This document shows positions 1 to 8,591 of a DNA stretch of 39,116 nt, in pieces. The first letter of the stretch is position 1; each line of letters opens with the position of its first letter. The notes beneath the pieces were generated by a model. The model worked only from the letters and a program-made list of their open reading frames with translations. It did no database searches and was not told the DNA's origin. The stretch lies in NCBI GenBank assembly GCA_002310075.1, contig DBXU01000183.1, positions 4,905 through 44,020 of the forward strand. Reading direction: 5' to 3'. Origin of the DNA: Bacteroidales bacterium UBA1204 (GTDB lineage Bacteria > Bacteroidota > Bacteroidia > Bacteroidales > F082). The position numbers and the translations under genes were made by a program.

Positions 1-984
1 CGCAAGTCGCTGGAGAAGATCACAGGCATGCGTGAGGCCTCCATCGACGCCATCTGCAAGCCCAAGGAATACCTGAAAAGGGCAGAGGAGGAGATTGAAT
101 TCGTTGAGAAAAACGGTATCCAGCCCTTGTTTTTCCTTGATTCGGACTATCCGCGCCGTCTCTTGCAGTGCGATGATGCTCCGATGATGTTGTATTACAA
201 AGGCAAGGCCAACCTCAATGCCAACCGCGTGGTGGCCATCGTTGGCACACGCAACATCACGGAATACGGTAAGGAGAACTGTAACCAGCTAGTGGAGGAT
301 TTAAAGGATGACAACGTGCTGATAGTAAGTGGATTGGCCTATGGTGTCGACACCTGTGCCCATAAAGCCTCGGTGAAGCAGGGCATCCCCACGGTTGGTG
401 TGATGGGTAGCGGCATGCAGCAGGTCTATCCTGCACCGAATAAGAAGCTGGCTGCTGACATGGTGGAGCAAGGTGGCGGCATCCTGACAGAGTGTATGAG
501 CGGCACCTTGCCCGACCGCGAGAACTTTCCGCGCCGCAACCGCATCATCGCGGGCATGGCCGATGCCGTGGTGGTCATCGAGTCGGCGATGAAAGGCGGA
601 TCGTTGATTACTGCAGATTTGGCCAATTCCTATAGCCGCGACGTGTTTGCCTATCCTGGTCGCGTGATGGATATCTACAGCCAAGGCTGTAACTACCTCA
701 TCCGCACCAACCGTGCTCACCTCATGGAAAGCGTGCTTAACCTGCGCTACATCATGCGATGGGATTCAGGGTCGAAAACCGAGAAACAGACGGCTTTGTT
801 CCGCGAGTTCACGGCCGAGGAAAAGCTGGTCATGGACTGCTTCGGTGCGAATGCCGTCATCAGTCTTGACGACATCATCGTGAGGACGGAGCTTTCTACC
901 ACGAAGATAGCTGCTTTACTATTGAATTTGGAATTTGACGGCGTGCTGATGGCATTGCCGGGAAAGAGGTATCAGAAATGCTAG
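1..984 (+). CDS. dprA: DNA-processing protein DprA (5' end outside window)
   Basis: DprA binds incoming single-stranded DNA in the cytoplasm and loads RecA during natural transformation. The reading frame is open from base 1 with no stop, so the true start lies upstream; the first internal ATG is at base 28. Counting from that ATG, the Rossmann-type core starts near residue 68 with AIVGTRN, followed by SGLAYGVDTCAHK, GVMGSG, FPRRNRIIAG and the ESAMKGGSLITADLA segment, all hallmarks of the family. The last 70 residues resemble the C-terminal winged-helix domain. The visible 328 codons are slightly short of the usual 360-370, consistent with loss of only the N-terminal part. The stop overlaps the rsgA start by 7 bases, suggesting co-transcription. 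The family is widespread in species not known to be competent, so the gene alone does not prove competence. Confidence 0.95.
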   Translation, partial: RKSLEKITGMREASIDAICKPKEYLKRAEEEIEFVEKNGIQPLFFLDSDYPRRLLQCDDAPMMLYYKGKANLNANRVVAIVGTRNITEYGKENCNQLVEDLKDDNVLIVSGLAYGVDTCAHKASVKQGIPTVGVMGSGMQQVYPAPNKKLAADMVEQGGGILTECMSGTLPDRENFPRRNRIIAGMADAVVVIESAMKGGSLITADLANSYSRDVFAYPGRVMDIYSQGCNYLIRTNRAHLMESVLNLRYIMRWDSGSKTEKQTALFREFTAEEKLVMDCFGANAVISLDDIIVRTELSTTKIAALLLNLEFDGVLMALPGKRYQKC

Positions 985-1916
985 GCAAGGTCATCAAATC
1001 AACGGGCAGTTGGTATGTCGTCCTTGACGAACAGGGACGTCAGTGGGAATGTCGTCTTCGCGGCAAGATTCGCCTCGACGGCATTCGCTCGACCAACCCT
1101 GTGGCTGTTGGTGACAACGTGGAGTTTGAGCAGGAACCTGGCAAGGATACGGGCGTCATCAAGAAGATTGAACCGCGTGACAATGTGATTGTCCGACAGT
1201 CGGTCAACCTGAGTAAGGCTTCCCATATCATTGCTGCCAACGTCGATTTGGCCATTGTGGTGGCCACCATCGCACAGCCGCGCACTTCCACGGGCTTCAT
1301 CGACCGTTTTTTGGTGACTGCCGAAGCCTATCATATCCCCGCAGCCTTGGTTTTCAATAAGTGTGACCTCTACACCGATGAACAGATAGGGGAGATGTGC
1401 GTGTTGATGGAATACTACCAAAGCCTTGGCTATACTTCTTTCGGCGTTTCGGCCAAGACGGGCTTCCAAATCGACCAACTGAAGTCCTTGATGCAAGATA
1501 AGATATGCCTGTTCTCGGGCCATTCAGGTGTGGGGAAGTCGGCCCTCGTGAATGCCCTCGACCCCTCGTTGGACGTTCGCATCGGAGCCATCTCCGATGT
1601 GCACGAAAAAGGCAAGCACACCACCACTTTTGCCGAGATGCATCATCTCGACTTCGGTGCATGGATTGTTGACACTCCTGGCATCAAGGAGTTTGTGTTG
1701 TACGACCTTGAAAAAGAGACCTTGGCTCAGCGTTTCCCCGAGATGCGCAATCTGATGAGCGAATGCCGTTTCGCCAACTGCACCCATACCCATGAACCTG
1801 GTTGCGCCGTGAAGGAAGCCGTAGAACGTGGCGACATCGCTGATTGGCGTTATATAAATTACATTCGTATGATGACTGGAGAAAGCCATGATTCGGTAAA
1901 AGAAGAAGGATTGTAG
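978..1916 (+). CDS. rsgA: Ribosome small subunit-dependent GTPase A
   Basis: RsgA is a circularly permuted GTPase that helps late maturation of the 30S ribosomal subunit. The permuted motif order is visible: an N-terminal OB-fold region, then G4 (NKCD from residue 127), then G1 (GHSGVGKS, 181-188), then G3 (DTPG from 232). The C-terminal zinc-binding knuckle is intact, with C263, C268, H270 and C276. The length of 312 residues is normal for the family. The ATG lies inside the last codons of dprA, pointing to translational coupling. Downstream is a pair of hairpin repeats before nadK. Confidence 0.96.
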   Translation: MLGKVIKSTGSWYVVLDEQGRQWECRLRGKIRLDGIRSTNPVAVGDNVEFEQEPGKDTGVIKKIEPRDNVIVRQSVNLSKASHIIAANVDLAIVVATIAQPRTSTGFIDRFLVTAEAYHIPAALVFNKCDLYTDEQIGEMCVLMEYYQSLGYTSFGVSAKTGFQIDQLKSLMQDKICLFSGHSGVGKSALVNALDPSLDVRIGAISDVHEKGKHTTTFAEMHHLDFGAWIVDTPGIKEFVLYDLEKETLAQRFPEMRNLMSECRFANCTHTHEPGCAVKEAVERGDIADWRYINYIRMMTGESHDSVKEEGL

Positions 1917-1961
1917 GGACGCGTCGCATGCGTCCGGTAATAATGACGCATCGCATGCGTC
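1917..1961. repeat. Pair of imperfect palindromic repeats between rsgA and nadK
   Basis: Two copies of a 17-base unit lie in tandem, the first at 1918-1934 and the second at 1945-1961. They differ at one base: GACGCGTCGCATGCGTC versus GACGCATCGCATGCGTC. Each can fold into a hairpin with GACGCA or GACGCG pairing with TGCGTC around a 5-base loop. The first copy starts directly after the rsgA stop codon. There is no T-tract, so it is a poor intrinsic terminator. It looks like a short dispersed palindromic (REP-like) element. Confidence 0.75.
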
Positions 1962-1979
1962 TGAGAAAAACGAACGAAT

Positions 1980-2855
1980 ATGAAAACCATCGCCCTATTT
2001 GGAAAGACAATAGCCCCGGAGAATGGGGAATTTATTCAGCAATTGTTCAAGGAATTGGCTGACAATCAAGTTGAAATTTTGGTGTTCAAGGCTTTTGCTG
2101 ACATGCTCAAGGCTTTCGTGCCTGAAGGTGTACATTACAACGTTTTCCGCTCACATGAAGATCTGAAAGCCGATATGTTGTTCTCTATCGGAGGCGACGG
2201 CACTATTCTCGACACGGTGCCTTTCGTCCTTGATTCGGGGTTGCCTGTATTGGGCATAAATATGGGGCGTTTGGGTTTTCTTTCCAGCATATCCAAAAAT
2301 GAGATAGCCATGGCGGTCAATAGTGTGCTTACAGGCGATTACACCGTCGAGCAGCGCACGCTCTTGGAATTGGTCTCGCCAGAAAAGGTCTTCGACGATG
2401 TGAAATATGCTCTCAACGAATTGAACGTCATCCGTAATCCTGAACATAGCTTATTGGCTATCAAGGTGTTTGTTGACGATGTGTATCTCAATACCTATTG
2501 GGGCGACGGCATTTTGCTGGCTACTCCGACGGGCTCAACGGCTTATTCATTGAGCGCTGGCGGACCTATCATTGCTCCCAATGCGAAGAACTTTGTTATT
2601 ACACCCATAGCGACGCATAACCTGACGGTACGTCCCGTGGTCATCCCCGACGACAGCACCATCCGCATTCAGGTGGAAGGCCGAGAGAAGAGATTTGTCT
2701 TCAGCATGGACTCAAGAAGCTGTACCTTAGACACTTCTGTGCAGTTGGAGGTGCGTAAGGCAAGTTTCTGCCTCAACCTGGTCAGGATGCGCGGCGAGGA
2801 CTTTTTTGGTACCATTCGCAACAAATTGATGTGGGGAAAAGACAATAGAAACTGA
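1980..2855 (+). CDS. nadK: NAD kinase
   Basis: NAD kinase phosphorylates NAD to NADP, the only route to NADP in the cell. The nucleotide-binding GGDGT motif is at residues 71-75. The family motifs NMGRLGFL and TPTGSTAYSLSAGG follow, then the C-terminal beta-rich domain. At 291 residues the protein has the usual length. The start ATG has no clear Shine-Dalgarno sequence, which is common in Bacteroidota. It lies 64 bases after rsgA, separated by the palindromic repeat pair. The following gene has its own promoter-like element. Confidence 0.96.
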   Translation: MKTIALFGKTIAPENGEFIQQLFKELADNQVEILVFKAFADMLKAFVPEGVHYNVFRSHEDLKADMLFSIGGDGTILDTVPFVLDSGLPVLGINMGRLGFLSSISKNEIAMAVNSVLTGDYTVEQRTLLELVSPEKVFDDVKYALNELNVIRNPEHSLLAIKVFVDDVYLNTYWGDGILLATPTGSTAYSLSAGGPIIAPNAKNFVITPIATHNLTVRPVVIPDDSTIRIQVEGREKRFVFSMDSRSCTLDTSVQLEVRKASFCLNLVRMRGEDFFGTIRNKLMWGKDNRN

Positions 2856-2883
2856 TTTCTATCGTTTTCATTGAAAATTTTCC

Positions 2884-2891
2884 TAACTTTG
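2884..2891 (+). promoter_or_regulatory. Bacteroidota -7 promoter element upstream of the porG-like gene
   Basis: TAACTTTG matches the Bacteroidota sigma-ABfr -7 consensus TAnnTTTG. A good -33 TTTG at the expected 19-21 base distance is not evident. Transcription would start around 2896-2898, leaving only a few leader bases before the ATG at 2904. Confidence 0.6.
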
Positions 2892-2903
2892 CAGGCTTGA
2901 ACT

Positions 2904-3791
2904 ATGAATAGAATAATTCGTTTGCTGCTGATACTGAGTTGCTTGGCTGTTTTAGGCCAAGTTTATGCACAGTTTGATGACCCCAAAACGATAGAAGTGG
3001 GCCCTCATGGGGGAATCAGCTATTATATGGGCGACTTGAACCCTGTGAAGCCATTCGCCATGTCGGATTGGCAATATGGAGGTGTGATCCGTTACAATCA
3101 GGACAGTCGTTGGTCGTTCCGGTTTGAGTATACTCATGCTACAGTGAAAGCATCAGACGAAAAGATTAAATGGCGCCCTGAACGCGGCTTGAATTTTATG
3201 GCCAACATCAACGATTTCAGCTTGATGGCTGAGTTTAATTTCGTGGAATATTTTACCGGCAATCCGAAACGGAATGTGTCGCCATATATTTTTGCAGGTG
3301 TTTCGCTATTCCAATACACTCCCTATACCTCTGTTGGAGATTCTTTACTGAACTTGTTGTATCATTACACAGAGGACACAAAAGCATTGAGCGACTCCGC
3401 TTCTTTCTTCGATAAGTTGATTGGTAGGGAGAAAGCTCCATTCAAGTTCGGTAAAGACAAGGACATTTTGCTTGCTACAGGGATTTCGATACCATTCGGC
3501 ATGGGTGTGAAGTTCTCCTTGTCGCGTCATATGGCAGCTACGGTTGAATGGCGAATGCATAAGACCTTTACTGACTATCTTGACGATGTGGCGACGGTCT
3601 ATCCCGAACAGCACGCCAAGGTGGAAATAGAAGACACAGAATATGACTTGACCGACCCTTCGGGCAAGTATACACTGGGTCAGCAGCGCGGCAATTCCGC
3701 CTTCAATGATTGGTTTGGGATGATTAATTTCTCGTTGACATGGAAGTTCAACCTGCCTGATGGAAGAGGGTGTAATCTGAGCAAATTCTAA
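2904..3791 (+). CDS. porG: PorG-like outer-membrane protein (DUF6089 family)
   Basis: This 295-residue protein has a signal peptide (about residues 1-22, ending VYAQ) and a beta-rich body with alternating aromatic and polar segments, as expected of an 8-stranded outer-membrane barrel. It resembles the DUF6089 family, whose member PorG in Porphyromonas gingivalis is an outer-membrane component of the type IX secretion machine. The gene order with uppS, bamA and two skp/ompH genes downstream is, as I recall, the same as around PG0189 in P. gingivalis, which supports the call. Two type IX cargo proteins at the other end of the window fit a functional secretion system. The family call is by eye and a different OmpA-like barrel cannot be fully excluded. 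Confidence 0.75.
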   Translation: MNRIIRLLLILSCLAVLGQVYAQFDDPKTIEVGPHGGISYYMGDLNPVKPFAMSDWQYGGVIRYNQDSRWSFRFEYTHATVKASDEKIKWRPERGLNFMANINDFSLMAEFNFVEYFTGNPKRNVSPYIFAGVSLFQYTPYTSVGDSLLNLLYHYTEDTKALSDSASFFDKLIGREKAPFKFGKDKDILLATGISIPFGMGVKFSLSRHMAATVEWRMHKTFTDYLDDVATVYPEQHAKVEIEDTEYDLTDPSGKYTLGQQRGNSAFNDWFGMINFSLTWKFNLPDGRGCNLSKF

Positions 3792-3801
3792 AAAGGAACA
3801 G

Positions 3802-4542
3802 ATGGAAGAGTTAAAGCAACAAATCGACCTCACTAGGCTTCCCCAGCATATTGCCATCATCATGGACGGTAATGGACGCTGGGCGAAGGAGCGCGGCAAA
3901 CAGCGGCTCTTTGGTCATCAGAGCGCCATTCAGTCGGTGCGCGAAGTGTCTGAAGCCTGCGCCGAACTCGGGGTGTCGTATTTGACTTTGTATGCTTTTT
4001 CCACCGAGAACTGGAACCGTCCCGTGGCCGAGGTGAGCGGTCTGATGACTTTGTTGGCCCAAACCATCAAATCGGAGACAGCTACGCTTAACAAGAACAA
4101 CATCCGACTTAATGCCATTGGCGATTTGAAGAGCTTGCCCAAGGCCAACTATGAACAACTGATGCAGGCCATCGATGGCACCAGCCATAACACACGCCTA
4201 ACCTTGACCTTGGCATTGAGCTATTCGGGCCGTTGGGACTTGAAGCAGGCCGCGCGCCATATGGCTGAAGATGCCGTCCAAGGAAAGCTTCTCCCCGAAT
4301 CCATCACGGATGCCACCATTTCATCCTATTTGTCAACGGCCGGTATGCCCGATCCGGAGTTGTTGATTCGTACCAGTGGCGAAGAACGTATCAGCAATTT
4401 CCTGCTGTGGGAATTGGCCTATTCCGAGTTGTATTTCACCAAAAAGTATTGGCCCGATTTCAGGAAGGCCGACCTATATGAGGCAATCCTGAATTATCAG
4501 CATAGGGAACGCCGGTTTGGCAAGACAAGTGAACAATTATAA
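3802..4542 (+). CDS. uppS: Isoprenyl transferase (undecaprenyl diphosphate synthase)
   Basis: This cytoplasmic cis-prenyltransferase makes undecaprenyl diphosphate from isopentenyl and farnesyl diphosphates, giving the lipid carrier for peptidoglycan and polysaccharides. The catalytic motif MDGNGRWAK is at residues 21-29, with D22 as the catalytic aspartate and R26 binding diphosphate. The STENW motif lies near residue 70, and the C-terminal substrate-binding motif RTSGEERISNFLLW is complete. The 246 residues are the normal length. It lies 10 bases after the porG-like gene and 27 bases before bamA, so the genes are probably one transcript. Confidence 0.97.
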   Translation: MEELKQQIDLTRLPQHIAIIMDGNGRWAKERGKQRLFGHQSAIQSVREVSEACAELGVSYLTLYAFSTENWNRPVAEVSGLMTLLAQTIKSETATLNKNNIRLNAIGDLKSLPKANYEQLMQAIDGTSHNTRLTLTLALSYSGRWDLKQAARHMAEDAVQGKLLPESITDATISSYLSTAGMPDPELLIRTSGEERISNFLLWELAYSELYFTKKYWPDFRKADLYEAILNYQHRERRFGKTSEQL

Positions 4543-4569
4543 AGTAACCTAAGTGAAGAATATCAAATA

Positions 4570-7233
4570 ATGATGCGAAAATATCTACCATTTTTAATGT
4601 TGTTGGCGACCCTGTCTTTTGCACAGGCGTCGTTCGCCCAAATTCAGCTTGATGATGATTTGTCGGATATCAATTACATGAATCCTCAGGAATATGAGAT
4701 CGGTGGTATCGTTGTTGAGGGCGCCAAGTTCGTCGACGGGTCCATGCTGAGCATGATCGCTGGCCTGAGGGTTGGCGACAAGGTGAAGGTGCCGGGTGAC
4801 GACTTTTCGACTGCCGTCAAGAAGATTTGGGACCAAGGCATGTTTCAGGATGTGGCCATCAACGCTACCGATTTTGTGGGCAACAAGGTGTTTCTACAAA
4901 TCGTCATCAAGGAGCGTCCCCGTGTTTCAAAGTTCTCTTTTAAAGGAATCAAGAAAAGCGAAGCTGACGAAATCCGTAACAAGATCAACCTTTCAAGAGG
5001 CGATATTGCGACCGACCATTTGTTGACAAAAACCCGTCGCATCATTGAAGATTATTATTATGATAAAGGCTACCTTAACGTAAATATCGATATTGAACAG
5101 ACTGCCGATACGGCTCGTGAGAGCTATATTGACATGCGTATCAATATCGACAAGGGCCCGAAGGTGAGAATCGGCAAAATCAACGTTTTTGGCAACGAAA
5201 ACATGTCCGAAGGCCAGATCTTGGCTGCCATGAAGGAAACCAAACAACGCGGCCACTTCGACCCATTGACGCCTCTTGGTCCACTGGTGGTGAACACCGT
5301 CGCCAATGTGGTTACCCTGAAACCGTTGAAAGCTATCACAGGCGTTGAAGAATACTTCTATGACAATTATCGTCCCCGTATCTTCAAAGCTTCCCGTTAC
5401 CTGGAAAGTAATTTTAAGGATGATGAGCAGAAAATCATAGAGAAGTACAATGCCAAAGGCTATCGTGACGCCATCATCGTTCGCGATTCCGTTTATAAGA
5501 TTGACGACAGAAACGTGGGCATTGATCTCGTTATCGATGAGGGCGATAAGTATTATTACCGCGATATCTCATGGACGGGCAACACGAAATACACTGCAGA
5601 GACTTTGAACTCGGTTCTTGGCATCAAGAAAGGAGATGTGTACAATAAGGAGCTGTTGACGAAAAACTTGACTTATAGTGAGACTTCGCTCGACATCAGC
5701 TCATTGTATATGGACGATGGCTACCTCTTCTTCCGTGTTGATCCTGTTGAAGTTTGTGTTGAGAACGACTCCATCGATCTTGAGATTCGACTTCACGAGG
5801 GCAAACAGGCCCGTATCAGCAACGTTACGCTGAAAGGAAACACGAAGACGTTTGACCATGTCGTATTGCGTGAGATTTACACCCGTCCTGGGCAACTGTT
5901 CAGCCGTAGCGATGTGACGCGTACTATCCGTGAACTTGCCACTTTGGGCTTTTTCAATCAGGAGTCGATCAATCCGGACGTGAAGGCCAATTATGTCGAC
6001 AATACGGTCGATATCGAATACTCTGTTGAAGAAGCCGCTGCCGACCAAGTCAGGTTCTCGGCAGGTTACGGCTATCAGATGCTCATCCTTCAGGCTGGTC
6101 TGCAGTTTTCCAATTTCTCCATGAGAAATCTGTTCAACAAATCGGCTTGGAAACCGATTCCTGTGGGTGACGGCCAAAAGTTGGGCATCAACGTGACGAC
6201 CTATGGCAGCCGTTTCATCAACTATGGCATCTCGTTTACCGAGCCTTGGCTTGGAGGACGCAAGCCCAATTCGTTGAGCGTTTCATTATATCAGTCCTTC
6301 TATAGCAATGGTCAGGACAGAAAAATCATCGTTGATGGAAAGAAAGAAAAGAACCCCAATTTTGGTTGGTTCCAGATGACCGGCTTTACGATTGGCCTGG
6401 GCCGACGACTGACCTGGCCTGATGACTATTTTTCCGTCTACCAAGGTGTCAATCTCATGCGTTACAACTTGAACAAATACAAACCTGCCTACTTCGAGAT
6501 TGGCGATGGTAACGGCAAGTTCAATTTGATTAGCTATAATTTCGTTCTGAGCCGCAACTCGGTCAGCCAGCCGCTTTATCCTCGTAACGGCTCCGAATTC
6601 CAACTCGGACTTGAGATCACGCCTCCCTATTCTCTCTTTACCAACAAAAACTATACAGGTTTGTCGGATAATGAGAAATACAAATGGATCGAAATGCACA
6701 AGTGGACTTTCAAGGCTGTATGGTACTCCGAATTGTATGATAAGCTGGTCTTGATGACAAGAGTTCGTTTCGGCTATTTGGGCCATTACAACAGCCAGAT
6801 TGGTGCTACGCCTTTCCACCGATTCTATTTGGGCGGCGATGGCTTGTCGAATGTGTCAATGGATAGCCGTGAGTTGATCGGTATGCGTGGTTACAAGAAT
6901 GAGTCACTCACGCCAGGCTATTACATCAACTCAAATATGGGCGGTGGCGATATGTATACCAAATATACCATGGAGCTGCGTTATCCGCTTTCGCTGAATC
7001 CTCAAGCAACCATTTATGCCTTGACATTCTTGGAGGCGGGCAACTGTTGGCTGGGCTTCAAAGACTTCAACCCATTCGATTTGAAGCGCTCGGCTGGCTT
7101 GGGCGTCCGCATCTACTTGCCGATGTTTGGCCTTCTTGGTCTTGACTGGGGCTATGGCTTCGATGATGTGTATGGAACCACGGGCAACAACGGAAGCCAG
7201 TTCCACTTCTCCATCGGTGGCTCCATCGACTAA
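4570..7233 (+). CDS. bamA: Outer-membrane protein assembly factor BamA
   Basis: BamA inserts beta-barrel proteins into the outer membrane. The protein starts with a signal peptide (about residues 1-23, ending FAQ). A series of POTRA repeats follows over roughly residues 40-500, and then the C-terminal 16-strand barrel, which ends in beta-strand-like sequence. Typical pieces include IIEDYYYDKGYLNVN, IIEKYNAKGYRDAI and the barrel segment GGDGLSN. POTRA3 seems to carry about 40 extra residues (around 228-270), which I believe is common in Bacteroidales. The 887 residues fit the family in this phylum. Two skp/ompH chaperone genes follow, as expected for an outer-membrane protein biogenesis locus. 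Confidence 0.95.
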   Translation: MMRKYLPFLMLLATLSFAQASFAQIQLDDDLSDINYMNPQEYEIGGIVVEGAKFVDGSMLSMIAGLRVGDKVKVPGDDFSTAVKKIWDQGMFQDVAINATDFVGNKVFLQIVIKERPRVSKFSFKGIKKSEADEIRNKINLSRGDIATDHLLTKTRRIIEDYYYDKGYLNVNIDIEQTADTARESYIDMRINIDKGPKVRIGKINVFGNENMSEGQILAAMKETKQRGHFDPLTPLGPLVVNTVANVVTLKPLKAITGVEEYFYDNYRPRIFKASRYLESNFKDDEQKIIEKYNAKGYRDAIIVRDSVYKIDDRNVGIDLVIDEGDKYYYRDISWTGNTKYTAETLNSVLGIKKGDVYNKELLTKNLTYSETSLDISSLYMDDGYLFFRVDPVEVCVENDSIDLEIRLHEGKQARISNVTLKGNTKTFDHVVLREIYTRPGQLFSRSDVTRTIRELATLGFFNQESINPDVKANYVDNTVDIEYSVEEAAADQVRFSAGYGYQMLILQAGLQFSNFSMRNLFNKSAWKPIPVGDGQKLGINVTTYGSRFINYGISFTEPWLGGRKPNSLSVSLYQSFYSNGQDRKIIVDGKKEKNPNFGWFQMTGFTIGLGRRLTWPDDYFSVYQGVNLMRYNLNKYKPAYFEIGDGNGKFNLISYNFVLSRNSVSQPLYPRNGSEFQLGLEITPPYSLFTNKNYTGLSDNEKYKWIEMHKWTFKAVWYSELYDKLVLMTRVRFGYLGHYNSQIGATPFHRFYLGGDGLSNVSMDSRELIGMRGYKNESLTPGYYINSNMGGGDMYTKYTMELRYPLSLNPQATIYALTFLEAGNCWLGFKDFNPFDLKRSAGLGVRIYLPMFGLLGLDWGYGFDDVYGTTGNNGSQFHFSIGGSID

Positions 7234-7240
7234 CCATGGA

Positions 7241-7279
7241 GGTCCCTGAGCCTGGAGCCGCTGAGCCCAGTCGAAGCGC
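7241..7279. repeat. Intergenic GC-rich repeat after bamA
   Basis: The 111-base gap between bamA and the first skp gene holds a GC-rich patch beginning GGTCCCTGAGCCTG (7241-7254) and containing GAGCCCAGTCGAAG a few bases later. The 14-base beginning recurs exactly, in reverse complement, at 23718-23731. This indicates a short dispersed repeat. The remainder of the gap (7280-7344) is AT-rich with no clear promoter match. Confidence 0.65.
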
Positions 7280-7344
7280 TGTTCTTATTTTGGAACGATT
7301 ATTGATATAGCAAACAAGAAAGCAATTAGAAACACCATAAAACA

Positions 7345-7932
7345 ATGAAAACACTGAAAACTTTAGTTTTGACCGCTGCCTTGATCTGCGGTGGCGTCAT
7401 GACCGCTAACGCCCAGATTGGCGGTGGACAAAAAATCGTTTATGTCGATTCCGAATACATTATGAGCAATATTCCGGAATATGGCGATGCACAAGCCGAA
7501 CTCGAGACTTTGTCAAACAAATGGCAGAAAGAAGTGAAAGCCCTTTATGACAAAGTGGAAGAGATGTATTCCAAGTATCAGAAGGAAAAACTGCTCCTGT
7601 CGGAAGACCAAAAGACAGCCCGTGAGCAAGCCATTGTGGCCAAAGAGCAGGAAGCCAAGAATCTTCAGATGCAGTATTTCGGCAGCGAAGGGCAACTCTT
7701 CCAAAAACGTACGGAGTTGGTGCAGCCCATTCAGGAAAAGATTTATACTGCCATGAAAGAAATCGCCCAGTCAAAGAACTATGCTTTCGTCCTCGACCTG
7801 GCTTCAGGCACCTCGGTGCTCTATGCCAACGACAAGAACGACATCAGCGATGACGTGCTCGATCAACTTGGTAATGTCATGCAGACCGTGCGCCGTGAAG
7901 ACCGTAAGAAAGGCTCAAGCGGTAGAAAATAA
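7345..7932 (+). CDS. OmpH/Skp family periplasmic chaperone (first copy)
   Basis: Skp-type chaperones hold unfolded outer-membrane proteins in the periplasm and deliver them to BamA. The 195-residue protein has a signal peptide (about 1-23, ending ANAQ), a short strand with the family-typical IVYVDSEYIMSNIPEY, a long charged alpha-helical hairpin over about residues 50-130, and a closing strand segment (YAFVLDLASGTSVLYA). The C-terminal tail is lysine/arginine rich. The gene lies directly downstream of bamA and is followed by a second, shorter paralogue. Confidence 0.92.
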   Translation: MKTLKTLVLTAALICGGVMTANAQIGGGQKIVYVDSEYIMSNIPEYGDAQAELETLSNKWQKEVKALYDKVEEMYSKYQKEKLLLSEDQKTAREQAIVAKEQEAKNLQMQYFGSEGQLFQKRTELVQPIQEKIYTAMKEIAQSKNYAFVLDLASGTSVLYANDKNDISDDVLDQLGNVMQTVRREDRKKGSSGRK

Positions 7933-7964
7933 TCTATTCTATCAAGAGGGAAGCGAAAAATTGT

Positions 7965-7972
7965 TAACTTTG
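7965..7972 (+). promoter_or_regulatory. -7 promoter element of the second skp gene
   Basis: TAACTTTG matches TAnnTTTG. It lies in the gap between the two skp genes, so the second copy can be transcribed on its own. The leader would be about 45 bases. It also shows that the in-frame TTG at 7977 sits about where transcription starts and is not the translation start. Confidence 0.6.
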
Positions 7973-8021
7973 CCGCTTGAATAGTAAGAAAAGAGGAGTT
8001 AAATCATTAAAATTCAATAAG

Positions 8022-8537
8022 ATGAACAAATTATTCAAGGTTTTGTTTTTAGGTATCGCCCTCTTCTTGATGGGTGGCGTGGCCAGTGCTCAAGTTAAAA
8101 TCGCTCATGTCAATACGGCAGAGATTCTGAACGCTATGCCTGAAAAGGCTAAGGCTGAGAAATCGTTGGAGAAGTACTATGGCGAACTCCAATCACAACT
8201 TCAGACAATGGCTACTGAATACCAAAATAAGATGCAGGACTACGAAGCCAATGTGGCTACCATGTCGAATCTTGTGAAGCAGTCGAAGGAAAAGGAAATC
8301 GTTGACATTCAAAACAGAATCCAACAGTTCCAGGCCAATGCCGAACAAGAGTTTGAAGCCAAGCGTGGTGAGTTGCTGGCTCCCATTCTCGACAAGATAC
8401 AGAATGCCATCAATGCCGTGGGTAAGGAAAAGGGTTACACCTACATCCTCGACTTGGCTACGGGTGCTGCTGTCTATGTTGGTGATGCCGCTACTGATAT
8501 TACCAAAGATGTGAAAGCTAAATTGGGCGTCAAGTAA
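8022..8537 (+). CDS. OmpH/Skp family periplasmic chaperone (second copy)
   Basis: This is a 171-residue Skp-like chaperone with a signal peptide (MNKLFKVLFLGIALFLMGG, cleaved after ASAQ), the N-terminal strand VKIAHVNTAEILNAMPE, a long coiled-coil helix pair, and the C-terminal strand segment YTYILDLATGAAVYVG. I chose the ATG at 8022 rather than the in-frame TTG at 7977, because the TTG lies at the predicted transcription start and only the ATG gives a proper signal peptide. It is a paralogue of the preceding gene. Tandem skp genes after bamA are usual in Bacteroidota. Confidence 0.92.
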   Translation: MNKLFKVLFLGIALFLMGGVASAQVKIAHVNTAEILNAMPEKAKAEKSLEKYYGELQSQLQTMATEYQNKMQDYEANVATMSNLVKQSKEKEIVDIQNRIQQFQANAEQEFEAKRGELLAPILDKIQNAINAVGKEKGYTYILDLATGAAVYVGDAATDITKDVKAKLGVK

Positions 8538-8560
8538 GGTAAATCAACCTGCAAAATGAA

Positions 8561-8590
8561 AACAGCCGACTTTTTCAAGCCGGCTGTTTT
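8561..8590. terminator. Intrinsic terminator between convergent skp and VOC genes
   Basis: AACAGCCG (8561-8568) pairs with CGGCTGTT (8581-8588) around a 12-base loop and is followed by a run of T residues. It lies just after the skp stop and immediately before the end of the minus-strand VOC gene. It ends the plus-strand block and, with a shorter A-tract on the other side, may act weakly on the minus strand too. Confidence 0.85.
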
Positions 8591-8591
8591 T

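Noticed and set aside
7977..8021. Upstream TTG start for the second skp gene
   Set aside because: The TTG falls at the expected transcription start just after the -7 element; the extra residues would mask the signal peptide.
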